NCBI RefSeq assembly: GCF_004340525.1
Contig: NZ_SLWX01000009.1
Coordinates: forward strand, 62,001 to 126,000
Direction of reading: 5' to 3'
DNA from: Chromatocurvus halotolerans
Lineage (GTDB): Bacteria > Pseudomonadota > Gammaproteobacteria > Pseudomonadales > Halieaceae
Length of the DNA: 64,000 nucleotides
The translations under genes were made by a program, and so were the position numbers. A model generated the notes under the pieces. It ran no database searches, was not told where the DNA came from, and worked only from the letters and a program-made list of their open reading frames with translations. The stretch's first letter is position 1. Every line of letters starts with the position of its first letter. This document shows positions 25,533 to 33,822 of the stretch, one piece after another.

Positions 25533-27113
25533 GTGACAGTCTTTCCTTCTGAGGCCCCGCTGCTGCCCGAGATTCTTGCGCTCCACGGCAAGTGGCGGGG
25601 CAGCCGCGACGCGGTGATCTGCGGCGACGAGCGGCTCGACTGGCGCGCCTTCTGCGCGGCCAACCACCGCTTTGCCCACGGCCTCGCGGCACGGGGCATT
25701 CATCCCGGCGATCGCGTCGGCGTCGTCATGAGCAACGGGTTGCCGATGGTCCAGGCCCTGTTCGGTACTCTGGCCGCAGGCGCGGTCTCCGTGCCGCTGA
25801 ACCTGTCGGTCTCCGATGACGCGATGCTCGCCATGCTCGAGGACGCCGGGGTGCGCGCCCTGGTGGTCACGCCAGACCAGCGGCGACGGGTGGATGCCCT
25901 GCGCGACCGGCTGCCGGCGTCGCTGGTGCTGCTGCTGTGCAGTGATAACGATGGAGCGTATGCATGGGCTGATGGCGGGGCCGATGGCTGGGAGCGCCTG
26001 AGCGCCCTGTGCGAGGGTCAGCCGGCGCATCTGCCAGCCATCGCGCTGGACCCGGAGGCGCCGCTGAACATCATTTACAGCTCGGGCACGACCGGATTGC
26101 CGAAAGGTATTCTGCACACCCATCGAGGTCGGCGTGACTGGGCCTACGACCTGGCCATTGCGCTGCGTTACCACGGGGCAGCGAGAACGCTGCTGACCAT
26201 CGGGCTGTACTCCAACATCTCCTGGGTGGCGATGCTGTGTACGGTGCTTGCCGGTGGCACCCTGGTCGTGCATGAGCGCTTTGATGCGGAGGGTTTCCTG
26301 GATTCAGTGCAGGATCTGGGTATTACCCACACCGCGATGGTGCCGATCCAGTTCCAGCGCGTGGTCGCCGCCCAGCGCGAACGGCCCCGGGACCTGTCCA
26401 GCATGCAGGGCATGATGAGCTGCGGTTCGCCGCTGCACGAGACCCTCAAGCAGGCTATTTTCGCCGAGTTTCCCTGTGGCATTATCGAGCTCTACGGGTT
26501 GACCGAGGGCATTATCACAACGCTGGATCCGGAGGATGCCGAGGGTCGCTGGCAGTCGGTGGGAAGGCCGCTGATCGGAACAGATATCGCCATTATCGAC
26601 GATAATGATGAACATTGTGCGCCGGGGACTGCAGGCGAGATCGTCTCCCGCGGACGCATCACCATGCCCGGTTACTGGCAGCGGGACGCGGCCAATGCCG
26701 ATGCCTGCTACCGGGATGGTGATGGCAGGGTCTGGCTGCGCTCCGGTGATATCGGCTATGTGGATGCCGAGGGCTTTCTGTATATCGTTGATCGCAAGAA
26801 AGACATGATTCTCTCGGGCGGCCAGAACATCTACCCGCAGGATATCGAGGCCGAGCTCTATACCCACCCGGGTGTGGACGACGTCGCTGTTATTGGCGTG
26901 CCCAGCCGCCGCTGGGGTGAGACGCCGCTGGCGCTCGTGGTGGCGGCACAGTCGCTTGTGCCCGCGGAGCTGCTGGACTGGGCCAACCAGCGCCTGGGCA
27001 GGCAGCAGCGCCTGGCGGACCTGCTGCTGGTGGATGAGTTGCCTCGCAACCCGAATGGCAAGATACTCAAACGCGAACTGCGGCAACAATATGGAGAGCG
27101 CGTTTATGAGTGA
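25533..27113 (+). CDS. Acyl-CoA synthetase (AMP-binding family)
   Basis: 526-aa ligase that activates a carboxylic acid to its CoA thioester via an acyl-AMP. Motifs: A3 loop IIYSSGTTGLPKGILHTH, A5 ELYGLTEG, A7 WLRSGDIGYVDAEGF, A8 DRKKDMILSGGQNIYP and the C-terminal lysine in NPNGKILKRELR. The GTG at 25533 lies 18 nt after the receptor. The size fits medium-chain, long-chain or aromatic acid ligases; the substrate is unknown. Its stop overlaps the next start by 8 nt, so the pair is translationally coupled. Confidence 0.93.
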   Translation: MTVFPSEAPLLPEILALHGKWRGSRDAVICGDERLDWRAFCAANHRFAHGLAARGIHPGDRVGVVMSNGLPMVQALFGTLAAGAVSVPLNLSVSDDAMLAMLEDAGVRALVVTPDQRRRVDALRDRLPASLVLLLCSDNDGAYAWADGGADGWERLSALCEGQPAHLPAIALDPEAPLNIIYSSGTTGLPKGILHTHRGRRDWAYDLAIALRYHGAARTLLTIGLYSNISWVAMLCTVLAGGTLVVHERFDAEGFLDSVQDLGITHTAMVPIQFQRVVAAQRERPRDLSSMQGMMSCGSPLHETLKQAIFAEFPCGIIELYGLTEGIITTLDPEDAEGRWQSVGRPLIGTDIAIIDDNDEHCAPGTAGEIVSRGRITMPGYWQRDAANADACYRDGDGRVWLRSGDIGYVDAEGFLYIVDRKKDMILSGGQNIYPQDIEAELYTHPGVDDVAVIGVPSRRWGETPLALVVAAQSLVPAELLDWANQRLGRQQRLADLLLVDELPRNPNGKILKRELRQQYGERVYE

Positions 27114-28005
27114 ATACCGCGACGTTTGGTACCAGAGTCCCGACGGGCTGCGTCTGTACGCCCGGGATTACCCGGGGCCGGCGACCTCCGGGTTGCCGCC
27201 GGTGCTGTGCATGCATGGCCTGTCGCGCAACTCCGCGGATTTCGCGGGAATTGCCGCCACCCTGGCCGCGGATCGCCGGGTAATCGTGGCCGAACAGCGC
27301 GGTCGTGGCCGCTCCGACTACGACAGCAACCCGGCCAACTACACCCCGCTCACCTATGCGGACGACATGTTTCATCTGCTGGACACGCTGGCCATCAACA
27401 AGGTGGTGCTGATCGGGACCTCCATGGGCGGCCTGATGTCATTCATTATGGCGAGCCAGCAGCCCTCGCGTATCGTTGGGATGGTCATCAATGACATCGG
27501 ACCGGAGATCGACCCCAGGGGCCTGGCGCGCATTCAGAATTACGTCGGCAAGGTGGCGCCCGCGCGCAACTGGGACGATGCCGTGGCCCGCACCCGGGAA
27601 ATCAACGGCGAGGCCTTCCCCGACTACACGGATGACGACTGGCTGGCGTTTGCCCGGGCGCTGTATGTGGAGCGCGATGGTGTGCCGGTGCTTGCCTACG
27701 ATCCCGCAATCTCCAAGGCCATGACCGATGCGGATTCCGGCGCGGTGCCTCCGAATCTGTGGCCACTGTTCGAGGCCATTGTCGATATCCCGATGCTGGT
27801 GGTACGCGGCGAGCTCTCCGACATTCTCGCGGCGGATTGTGTCGCGCGCATGCGCGATATGGATTCCGACCTTCAGGTGGTGGAAGTGCCGAGGGTCGGG
27901 CATGCGCCCACGCTCATGGAACCGGTGGCGCTGCAGGCGATACAATCCTTTCTGGTGGGGTCAGGTCCGCATGGGGCTCGGCCCCATTCGGACCTGACCC
28001 CATGA
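27106..28005 (+). CDS. Alpha/beta-hydrolase fold esterase/lactonase
   Basis: 299-aa cytosolic hydrolase. HGLSRNSADF forms the oxyanion region, GTSMGGLMS the nucleophile elbow (Ser), RGELSDIL carries the acid and VGHAPTLMEP the catalytic His. A cap domain sits between. It could cleave an ester or lactone before CoA activation by the preceding ligase. The ATG at 27106 overlaps the ligase stop. The last 15 residues, ending RPHSDLTP, are read from the palindromic repeat at 27957 and look unlike normal protein; without them the protein would end near SFLV, as relatives do. Confidence 0.9.
   Translation: MSEYRDVWYQSPDGLRLYARDYPGPATSGLPPVLCMHGLSRNSADFAGIAATLAADRRVIVAEQRGRGRSDYDSNPANYTPLTYADDMFHLLDTLAINKVVLIGTSMGGLMSFIMASQQPSRIVGMVINDIGPEIDPRGLARIQNYVGKVAPARNWDDAVARTREINGEAFPDYTDDDWLAFARALYVERDGVPVLAYDPAISKAMTDADSGAVPPNLWPLFEAIVDIPMLVVRGELSDILAADCVARMRDMDSDLQVVEVPRVGHAPTLMEPVALQAIQSFLVGSGPHGARPHSDLTP
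27957..28001. repeat. GGGTCAGG palindromic repeat, copy 3
   Basis: Largest copy: outer arms GGGGTCAGGTCCG / CGGACCTGACCCC (13 bp, perfect), one mismatch, inner arms ATGGGGC / GCCCCAT and a TCG loop. It forms the 3' end of the hydrolase gene and contributes its stop region, then a Shine-Dalgarno AAGGAG and the next start follow. Confidence 0.9.
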
Positions 28006-28020
28006 GCCAAGGAGCCAAGC

Positions 28021-28413
28021 ATGCAGGCCATCGACATCTGGCACGAGATTGTCGCCAGCAAGAATACGGCCCGTCTCGGGGAAATCATCTCTGACGACTG
28101 CGTGTTCCATTCGCCGGTGGTGCACACGCCCCAGGTCGGCAAACCACGCACCCTCATGTACCTCACCAGCGCCATGAGCGTGTTCAATGACACCTTCCGC
28201 TACGACAAGGAGGTGGTCACCAAAGACCATGCGGTGCTGGAATTCACCTGCACGGTGGACGGCATCGAGATCAATGGCGTCGACATCATGACTTTTGCGC
28301 CGGATGGCCGTATCTGCGAGTTCAAGGTCATGGTGCGGCCGCTCAAGGGCATGCAGATGCTGCATGCGCACATGGCAAAGATGCTAGAATCCATTGCTGG
28401 CGGAAAACACTAG
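28021..28413 (+). CDS. NTF2-like (SnoaL) protein
   Basis: 130-aa protein of the cone-shaped NTF2 fold: IDIWHEIVASKNTARLGEII at the start, then the strand-rich part with VFHSPVVHTP, VTKDHAVLEFTCTVDG and the final CEFKVMVRPLKGMQ. Members of this fold include ketosteroid isomerases, hydratases and cyclases; catalytic residues cannot be assigned by eye. It has a good AAGGAG before the ATG. It is preceded by the palindromic repeat but follows in the same direction in the receptor operon, so it probably works on the same compound. Confidence 0.85.
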   Translation: MQAIDIWHEIVASKNTARLGEIISDDCVFHSPVVHTPQVGKPRTLMYLTSAMSVFNDTFRYDKEVVTKDHAVLEFTCTVDGIEINGVDIMTFAPDGRICEFKVMVRPLKGMQMLHAHMAKMLESIAGGKH

Positions 28414-28427
28414 CGTCGAATACCCCC

Positions 28428-28991
28428 ATGACCCAGAGAATCATCGTAGGCATCACCGGCGCGTCCGGCATTGCACTTGGCGTTCGCGCACTGGAGCTTC
28501 TGCGCGCCGCGCAGGTGGAGACGCACCTGGTGATGAGCCGCTCGGCGGAACTCACGCTGCATTACGAAATGGAGATGTCCAGCGCCGAGGTGAAAGCACT
28601 GGCCAGTGAGGTTCATGCGGTAAAGAACATCGGTGCGTCCATCGCCAGCGGCTCGTTCATTACCGAGGGCATGCTGATTGCGCCCTGCTCTATCCGCAGC
28701 CTGTCGGAGATCGCGTCCGGTGTGACCTCTACCCTTCTCTCCCGAGCTGCAGACGTGGTGCTCAAAGAGCGGCGACGCCTGGTGTTGATGGTGCGCGAAA
28801 CCCCTCTGCATCTCGGTCACCTGCGCAGCATGACCCAGGTTACCGAAATGGGCGCGATCATCGCCCCGCCAGTGCCGGCGTTCTACAATCGGCCCGATTC
28901 CATCGACGCGATGGTCACCCAGAGCGTGGGGCGCGCACTGGACCTGTTCGGCCTGCACAGCGAGGCGGTATCGCGCTGGCAGGGTGAGTAA
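28428..28991 (+). CDS. ubiX: UbiX-family flavin prenyltransferase
   Basis: 187-aa flavoprotein that makes prenylated FMN, the cofactor of UbiD-type decarboxylases. The FMN-binding start IIVGITGASGIALGVRALEL, SFITEGMLIAPCSIRSLSEI and ERRRLVLMVRETPLHLGHL are typical. It closes the receptor operon, 14 nt after the NTF2-like gene. No ubiD-like gene is in this window, so it may serve ubiquinone synthesis or a decarboxylase elsewhere. The placement in a catabolic operon hints at decarboxylation of an unsaturated or aromatic acid, which is inference. Confidence 0.9.
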   Translation: MTQRIIVGITGASGIALGVRALELLRAAQVETHLVMSRSAELTLHYEMEMSSAEVKALASEVHAVKNIGASIASGSFITEGMLIAPCSIRSLSEIASGVTSTLLSRAADVVLKERRRLVLMVRETPLHLGHLRSMTQVTEMGAIIAPPVPAFYNRPDSIDAMVTQSVGRALDLFGLHSEAVSRWQGE

Positions 28992-29031
28992 CGCGCCCGG
29001 CGTGTGGCCGCAGGTCTTTCTTCAGGCGAGC

Positions 29032-29721
29032 TCAGGCGGCGCGCAGGTAAGCAAATCCGCCTTCCTTGATGAACACCTCGCAGTAGCTGTTCGAGGTCGG
29101 CGTGATGCTGCCGCCCTGCGGCACGCGCAGCCAGCTGTACTGCCCGTAGTGTCCGTGTTCATCACTGAATTCGCCGCGAATGACCAGTATTTCCGCGCCG
29201 CCCGGGAAATTGAGGCGGCCCAGCGATGCCGGCTCGTCCCAGGCCTCCAGGCGTGAGAAGTCCGTATAGGGCTCCTGGGCATAGAGCTTCTTCCAGCTGG
29301 CGCCCTTGCGCACGCTGGAGCGCCAGGGCTGGTCGGCGGTCTGCACAGCAATGCGCTCGCGGTCCTGCCCCGGGTACTGCCTGAGCTTCACGAACAGCAG
29401 ACAACCCTCGCGGGAAAACGGCTTGTGTGAGAAGCCCTCCGGATTCAGCAGGTAGGATCCCGCCGGGTAATCGCCCGTCTCGTCGGAGAAGACGCCCTCA
29501 AGTACCAGGATCTCCTCACCGTCCGGGTGATTGTGCTCGGGGAATTCGGAGTCCGGCAGATACTGTACCAGCGATGTAACCTGCCCCGCTTCCGCGCGAC
29601 CCACCAGGTGAAGCCGCTTTCGGAGCACATGTCCACCCGGGCTCGGTGTCCACTCCATCTTTTCTGTATCGACTGCCACTCGCCGGGAGAAGTCGGCGTT
29701 GAGAAAAACCTTGTCGTCCAT
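29032..29721 (-). CDS. Tandem cupin protein (ChrR-like)
   Basis: 229-aa protein with two cupin domains. The first has a metal-binding set like PEHNHPDGEEILVLEGVFSD and a later His (FSHKPFS); the second (about 140-225) lacks most ligand histidines (GRLNFPGGAEILVIRGEFSD). This double-cupin layout resembles the C-terminal part of the anti-sigma factor ChrR, but the N-terminal zinc anti-sigma domain is absent. It probably binds a small ligand or metal; function is unknown. Divergent from the dehydrogenase at 29815. Confidence 0.82.
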   Translation of the reverse strand: MDDKVFLNADFSRRVAVDTEKMEWTPSPGGHVLRKRLHLVGRAEAGQVTSLVQYLPDSEFPEHNHPDGEEILVLEGVFSDETGDYPAGSYLLNPEGFSHKPFSREGCLLFVKLRQYPGQDRERIAVQTADQPWRSSVRKGASWKKLYAQEPYTDFSRLEAWDEPASLGRLNFPGGAEILVIRGEFSDEHGHYGQYSWLRVPQGGSITPTSNSYCEVFIKEGGFAYLRAA

Positions 29722-29814
29722 AGTGTTGATAACTCGCTATCTCTCGTTGTGGGACCGTGCGACAGACGCCCGGTTCCAGTTATGTTGCGTGGCGGAATAG
29801 GCTAAGCTTCCGCC

Positions 29815-30783
29815 ATGCATAAAGTGTTTGTAACCCATCAGCTCCCCGGCGAGCGTATTCACGCGCTGTGCCAGCAGAGCGACATGAACGTCTGGCTCGG
29901 CCCGGGCCTGCTTCCCGGCGCCGCATTGCGCAAGGAATTGAGCGACGCCGATGGCGTTGTCTGCCTGCTCACTGATCGCATCGACCGCGCACTGCTGGAG
30001 ATGCTCCCGAAACTGCGCTTCATTTCCAGCATGTCGGTGGGAGTCGACCACATAGACCTGACTGCGGCAACAGAACGCGGGATTCCCGTGGGGCATACGC
30101 CCGGCGTTCTGGTGGAGACCACCGCCGACACCACCTTTGCCCTGCTGATGGCGGCCTCGCGCCGCGTGGTCGAGGCCGACCGCTTTATCCGTCAGGGCCA
30201 CTGGACACCGGATAACGCCTGGTCGCCGGACTTCTTTGTCGGCAAGGATATCGCCGGTGCAACACTCGGCATCGTCGGGCTCGGTGCCATCGGAACTGCT
30301 GTAGCGCAGCGCGCGAGCGGTTTCGGCATGCAGGTGCTGGGCTGGAACCGCTCGCCGCGGGATGTGCCGGATGTCACCCGGGTGTCACTGGAAGATCTAT
30401 TGGCACGAAGCGATTTCGTCGTGATAACTGTGGCACTAAGTGATGACACGCGCAACCTTATCAATGCCGACCGTATCGCGCTCATGAAAAGCGATGCGGT
30501 GCTGGTGAACACCGCGCGCGGCGGTATTGTGGATGAGGAGGCCCTGGCCAGCGCTCTCGCCGGCCGCCGCCTGCTGGCTGCGGGTATCGACGTCTTCTCC
30601 CGTGAACCGGCAGCGCAGGATAATCCGCTCCTGACCCTGCCCAATGTGGTGCTCACGCCGCACATCGGCAGTGCAACAGCCGCCACGCGGCGGCGCATGG
30701 CCGATATGGCGGTGGACAACGCGCTGGCGGCACTGTCGGGGGAGCGCATGCCGCATTGCGCGAATGCTTCGGTCTATGACTGA
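29815..30783 (+). CDS. D-2-hydroxyacid dehydrogenase (NAD-dependent)
   Basis: 322-aa oxidoreductase that interconverts a 2-ketoacid and a D-2-hydroxyacid (glyoxylate/hydroxypyruvate reductase type). The Rossmann motif GIVGLGAIGTAVAQRASGFG, the catalytic Arg in LVNTARGGIVDE, Glu in GIDVFSREPA and His in LTPHIGSAT are all there. Substrate is uncertain. The ATG at 29815 is followed at once by the first strand KVFVTHQL. A 9-nt gap to the DUF2805 gene suggests a two-gene unit. Confidence 0.92.
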   Translation: MHKVFVTHQLPGERIHALCQQSDMNVWLGPGLLPGAALRKELSDADGVVCLLTDRIDRALLEMLPKLRFISSMSVGVDHIDLTAATERGIPVGHTPGVLVETTADTTFALLMAASRRVVEADRFIRQGHWTPDNAWSPDFFVGKDIAGATLGIVGLGAIGTAVAQRASGFGMQVLGWNRSPRDVPDVTRVSLEDLLARSDFVVITVALSDDTRNLINADRIALMKSDAVLVNTARGGIVDEEALASALAGRRLLAAGIDVFSREPAAQDNPLLTLPNVVLTPHIGSATAATRRRMADMAVDNALAALSGERMPHCANASVYD

Positions 30784-30792
30784 CGTGCTGTC

Positions 30793-31044
30793 ATGAAACG
30801 TCTTTCCCCCGCCGATACGTCGCGCGTTATCGAAATGGCCTGGGAAGACCGGACGCCGTTTGAAGCCATCGAGGCCCTCTACGGGCTCAATGAGGCCGCT
30901 GTCATCCGACTGATGCGTCGCCAGCTCAAGCCCGGATCCTTTCGGCTGTGGCGCGCGCGGGTAAGTGGTCGCAAGACCAAGCACGGCGCCCTGCGCGATC
31001 CGGCGGTCAGTCGAGGCTACTGCCCGACGCAGTACAAACGCTGA
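30793..31044 (+). CDS. DUF2805 (TIGR03643) protein
   Basis: 83-aa basic protein: RVIEMAWEDRTPFEAIEALY, VIRLMRRQLKPGSFRLWRAR, RVSGRKTKH and the end YCPTQYKR. This short conserved family is widespread in proteobacteria and has no known function; the first half looks like a helix-turn-helix. It follows the dehydrogenase by 9 nt and converges with the histidine kinase gene. Confidence 0.85.
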   Translation: MKRLSPADTSRVIEMAWEDRTPFEAIEALYGLNEAAVIRLMRRQLKPGSFRLWRARVSGRKTKHGALRDPAVSRGYCPTQYKR

Positions 31045-31051
31045 CGCGTGC

Positions 31052-32593
31052 TTATGCCTGCTCTTCGAGTGCCTGCCGCACCATGCGCGCCAGCTCTGCG
31101 CGATGATAGGGTTTGCTCAGCAGGAGCACGCCCTCGTCCAGTCGGCCATGGTGTACGATGGCATTCTGCGTGTAGCCCGACGTGTAAAGAACTTTCAGGC
31201 CCGGGCGCCGCTCGCAGGCCTGGCGTGCCAGGGTCGGACCGTTGATGCCGCCAGGCATGACCACATCCGTGAACAGCAGGTCGATGTCATCGTGCTGGTT
31301 GACGATGTCCATGGCCTCCAGCCCATTGCTTGCGACCATGACGCGATAGCCCAGCATCGACAGCTGCGTGCTGGCGTACTGGCGCACCAGTTCGTCGTCC
31401 TCCACCAGCAGAATGGTTTCCGTGCCGGACTTCGGATTGGCCGGGGGTCGCCGGGTGGTCGGTGCGGCACTCTCCGGAGACGGCGGCAGGTACATGCGCA
31501 CGGTTGTGCCCTCGCCCACTTCGGAATAGATTTTGATATGTCCGCGGGACTGCTTGACGAAACCGAACACCATGGACAGTCCCAGCCCGCTGCCCTTTCC
31601 CGGTCCCTTGGTCGAGAAAAACGGCTCAAAGACTTTCTCGAGGCGGTCTGACGGGATGCCCTCGCCGGTATCCGAGATCGCCACAAGGACATAGTTGCCC
31701 GGGGTGACCTCTGTATGCATGTCAGCATAATCCTGGTCGAGAAAGATGAAGCTGCTCTCGATCGTCAGGTGGCCACTCTCCGGCATGGCGTCGCGAGCGT
31801 TCAGGCAGAGATTAAGAATAGCGGACTCCAGCTGCCCGGTATCGACCAGCGCGGGCGGCAGATCCCTGCCGAGGTCGAGCGTCAGCTGTATGTGTTCGCC
31901 CAGCGTTCTGCCCAGCAGTTCGCGCGTGGTCTCGAGCAGCGTGTTGACGTCGATTGGCTGCGGCTGCAGGGGTTGCTGTCGCGCAAACGCCAGTAGCTGG
32001 TGAGTCAGGTCCGCACCTTTACGCGCTGCGTTGGTCACCGTCTCTGCGAGCACAGCCAGATCCGGCTGGTCCCCCAGCATTTCTGTCAGCAGCTCGCCGT
32101 TGCCGAGAATGACAGTGAGCAGGTTGTTGAAGTCGTGCGCCACGCCGCCGGTGAGCTGCCCGATGGCCTCCATTTTCTGCAGCTGACGGAGCTGTTCCTC
32201 CATCGTCACCTTTTCCGTGACATCCTGCACCAGGGACAGGACCGAGACGACCTCGCCCGACGCATCGGTCAGCACCGAGTTGTACCATTCGCAGTGCAGC
32301 ACCTGACCGTCGCGGGTGTAGTTGCGGTTCTTGCTGATGTTTCTGGGGACCCCGCCGCCGACCAGGTTGCGCATGACCTCGGAGACGGAGGTTTCGTCGT
32401 CCTCGTGCATGAAACGCCAGTCGGTCGGGTGCTTGCCGAGAAGCTCCTCTTCCTGCCAGCCGAAGATCTGCTCCGCCTGACCAGACCAGAAGGTGACGCG
32501 GAAGTCGCGATCCCATTCAACGACAGTCAGCGGCGAATTCTGCAGGTGCGCTGTCAGCGTTTCGAGGATGTGTTTTTTCTGGGCTTGGGGCAT
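31052..32593 (-). CDS. Hybrid sensor histidine kinase (PAS-HisKA-HATPase-REC)
   Basis: 513-aa soluble hybrid kinase. Order: PAS (about 18-130, with FWSGQAEQIFGWQEEELLGK and a PAC segment SVLSLVQDVTEK), dimerisation domain with the phospho-His in GVAHDFNNLLTVILGN, HATPase (LNLCLNARDAMPESG, ISDTGEGIP, GSGLGLSMVFGFV) and a C-terminal receiver (ILLVEDDELVR, LLFTDVVMPG). The HDFNN H-box marks the group that often includes blue-light LOV kinases, but the PAS core lacks the NCRFLQ cysteine motif, so light sensing is not supported. No transmembrane helix. The ATG at 32593 is preferred over an in-frame GTG at 32608. Confidence 0.92.
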   Translation of the reverse strand: MPQAQKKHILETLTAHLQNSPLTVVEWDRDFRVTFWSGQAEQIFGWQEEELLGKHPTDWRFMHEDDETSVSEVMRNLVGGGVPRNISKNRNYTRDGQVLHCEWYNSVLTDASGEVVSVLSLVQDVTEKVTMEEQLRQLQKMEAIGQLTGGVAHDFNNLLTVILGNGELLTEMLGDQPDLAVLAETVTNAARKGADLTHQLLAFARQQPLQPQPIDVNTLLETTRELLGRTLGEHIQLTLDLGRDLPPALVDTGQLESAILNLCLNARDAMPESGHLTIESSFIFLDQDYADMHTEVTPGNYVLVAISDTGEGIPSDRLEKVFEPFFSTKGPGKGSGLGLSMVFGFVKQSRGHIKIYSEVGEGTTVRMYLPPSPESAAPTTRRPPANPKSGTETILLVEDDELVRQYASTQLSMLGYRVMVASNGLEAMDIVNQHDDIDLLFTDVVMPGGINGPTLARQACERRPGLKVLYTSGYTQNAIVHHGRLDEGVLLLSKPYHRAELARMVRQALEEQA

Positions 32594-32703
32594 TTGTGCA
32601 TCCACCACGGCGCGTTTTTGCGCGAGTATAGGTGTTTTCGGCGCTGCCCGCAGTGACAGCGTTACAGGTTACACTGTGCGCGAATTTCCTGCGGGATTGC
32701 ACC

Positions 32704-33171
32704 ATGCGACGGACTCTTTTCCCACTGGCCCTCGGGACGCTGCTGGCCCTGCTGACCGGCTGCGCCACGTCTCTGGTCAATTTTGATGCGCCCGAGATTG
32801 ATCTCGTCGGACTGAAGCCCCTGACGTCCCGCGGCATGGAGGCCCGCTTCGCGGTGCAGCTGCGCGTTCTCAACCCGAATACGCTGCCGCTGAATGTCGA
32901 TGGACTGCACTATCAGGTGTACCTTCGCGACCAGCGAGTATTGTCCGGGGTCAGCGCCGAACCGGTGCGCATTCCCGGCTACGGGGAGGACGTGGTCGAC
33001 CTGGAAGCCAGCGCCGGCGTGCTGGGCTCTCTGGCGCTGCTGCGCGATCTGATGAGCAACCCGCCGCAAAGCGGATTGCCCTACCGGCTGGAGGTGAAGC
33101 TGTCTGTTGACCGCTCGCCGCGTCCACTGCGGATTCAGCGGGAGGGAATGTTGCGCCTGTCAGGGGGCTGA
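32704..33171 (+). CDS. LEA type 2 / WHy-domain lipoprotein
   Basis: 155-aa lipoprotein: signal peptide with the lipobox LLTGC (Cys near residue 20), then a WHy domain (water stress and hypersensitive response): VGLKPLTSRGMEARFAVQLR, VLNPNTLPLNVDGLHYQVYL and the closing RLEVKLSV. The NPNTLPL motif is the family hallmark. Such proteins may protect envelope components during desiccation; the exact role is unproven. Processed by Lgt (3661). Confidence 0.9.
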   Translation: MRRTLFPLALGTLLALLTGCATSLVNFDAPEIDLVGLKPLTSRGMEARFAVQLRVLNPNTLPLNVDGLHYQVYLRDQRVLSGVSAEPVRIPGYGEDVVDLEASAGVLGSLALLRDLMSNPPQSGLPYRLEVKLSVDRSPRPLRIQREGMLRLSGG

Positions 33172-33259
33172 TGGCGCGCATAAACCCCGTTGTCTTCAAA
33201 GCAACAACTGATGTGTTTTACGACATGCTTAATGATCACAGTTTCGTAAGGAGGGCGGC

Positions 33260-33481
33260 ATGCCATCTGTCACCCTGTCCAGCAAGTTCCAGCTGTCTAT
33301 CCCCAAGGCCATTCGCGAGGAGATGCAGCTTCACGCTGGCCAGAAGTTCGCGATCATTACCAAGGGCGACACTATCGTACTGGCACCCATTCGCCGTCTG
33401 GACGAGGTGCGGGGGCTGTTGAAGGGGGCCAATCCCGGTAAATATCGAGACCATGGCGAGCGCCTGGAGCGCTACAAATGA
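33260..33481 (+). CDS. AbrB/MazE-type antitoxin (VapB-like)
   Basis: 73-aa antitoxin with a swapped-hairpin DNA-binding domain: VTLSSKFQLSIPKAIREEMQ and LHAGQKFAIITKGDTIVLAP. The C-terminal tail (LKGANPGKYRDHGERLERYK) would wrap the toxin. AAGGAGGG lies right before the ATG. A TTACGA/TCGTAA inverted repeat (33218-33249) upstream may be its operator. The stop overlaps the start of the downstream PIN remnant, the usual TA arrangement. Confidence 0.9.
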   Translation: MPSVTLSSKFQLSIPKAIREEMQLHAGQKFAIITKGDTIVLAPIRRLDEVRGLLKGANPGKYRDHGERLERYK

Positions 33482-33711
33482 CCCTGGTGGATACCTGCGG
33501 CTGGATCGATTGGCTTACCGAGGGCATATTGGCAGAGAGTTTCACTCCGTACATGCATGACCCCGCAGATCTGTCGCTATCCCACAAGCTCGCTTTTGCC
33601 GATGCGGTCATCTACGCCAGTGCTCGCAAGTACGATGCAGAGCTGGTGACTTCTGATAATCATTTTGAAGGGTTGCCCGGCGTGAGCTACTTCCAGAAAA
33701 AGTCGTTGTAA
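33478..33711 (+). pseudogene. VapC-like PIN-domain toxin with central deletion
   Basis: 77-aa reading frame that keeps the beginning (MTLVDTCGWIDWLTEG, first catalytic Asp) and end (HKLAFADAVIYASARKYDAE, LVTSDNHFEGLPGVSYF) of a VapC toxin. Full-length relatives have about 125-135 aa, so roughly 50 residues between SFTPYMHDP and ADLSLSHKL are missing, including the usual conserved Glu of the second acidic position. The frame is intact across the gap, so it could be translated, but the RNase is unlikely to be active. The antitoxin next door looks whole. Confidence 0.8.
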
Positions 33712-33822
33712 ACGCCCCTGCGTCTGTCCATGGCTCGCCCCAGACATCCGGCCGGTTGAGGACGGTGTCTGGTTGATCCCGGAAGGCTTGATCAGCTGCC
33801 GAAAAACCGTATGCTCCAGCGC

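Noticed and set aside
31052-32593. Blue-light LOV histidine kinase
   Set aside because: The kinase core fits, but the PAS domain lacks the conserved flavin-binding cysteine motif.
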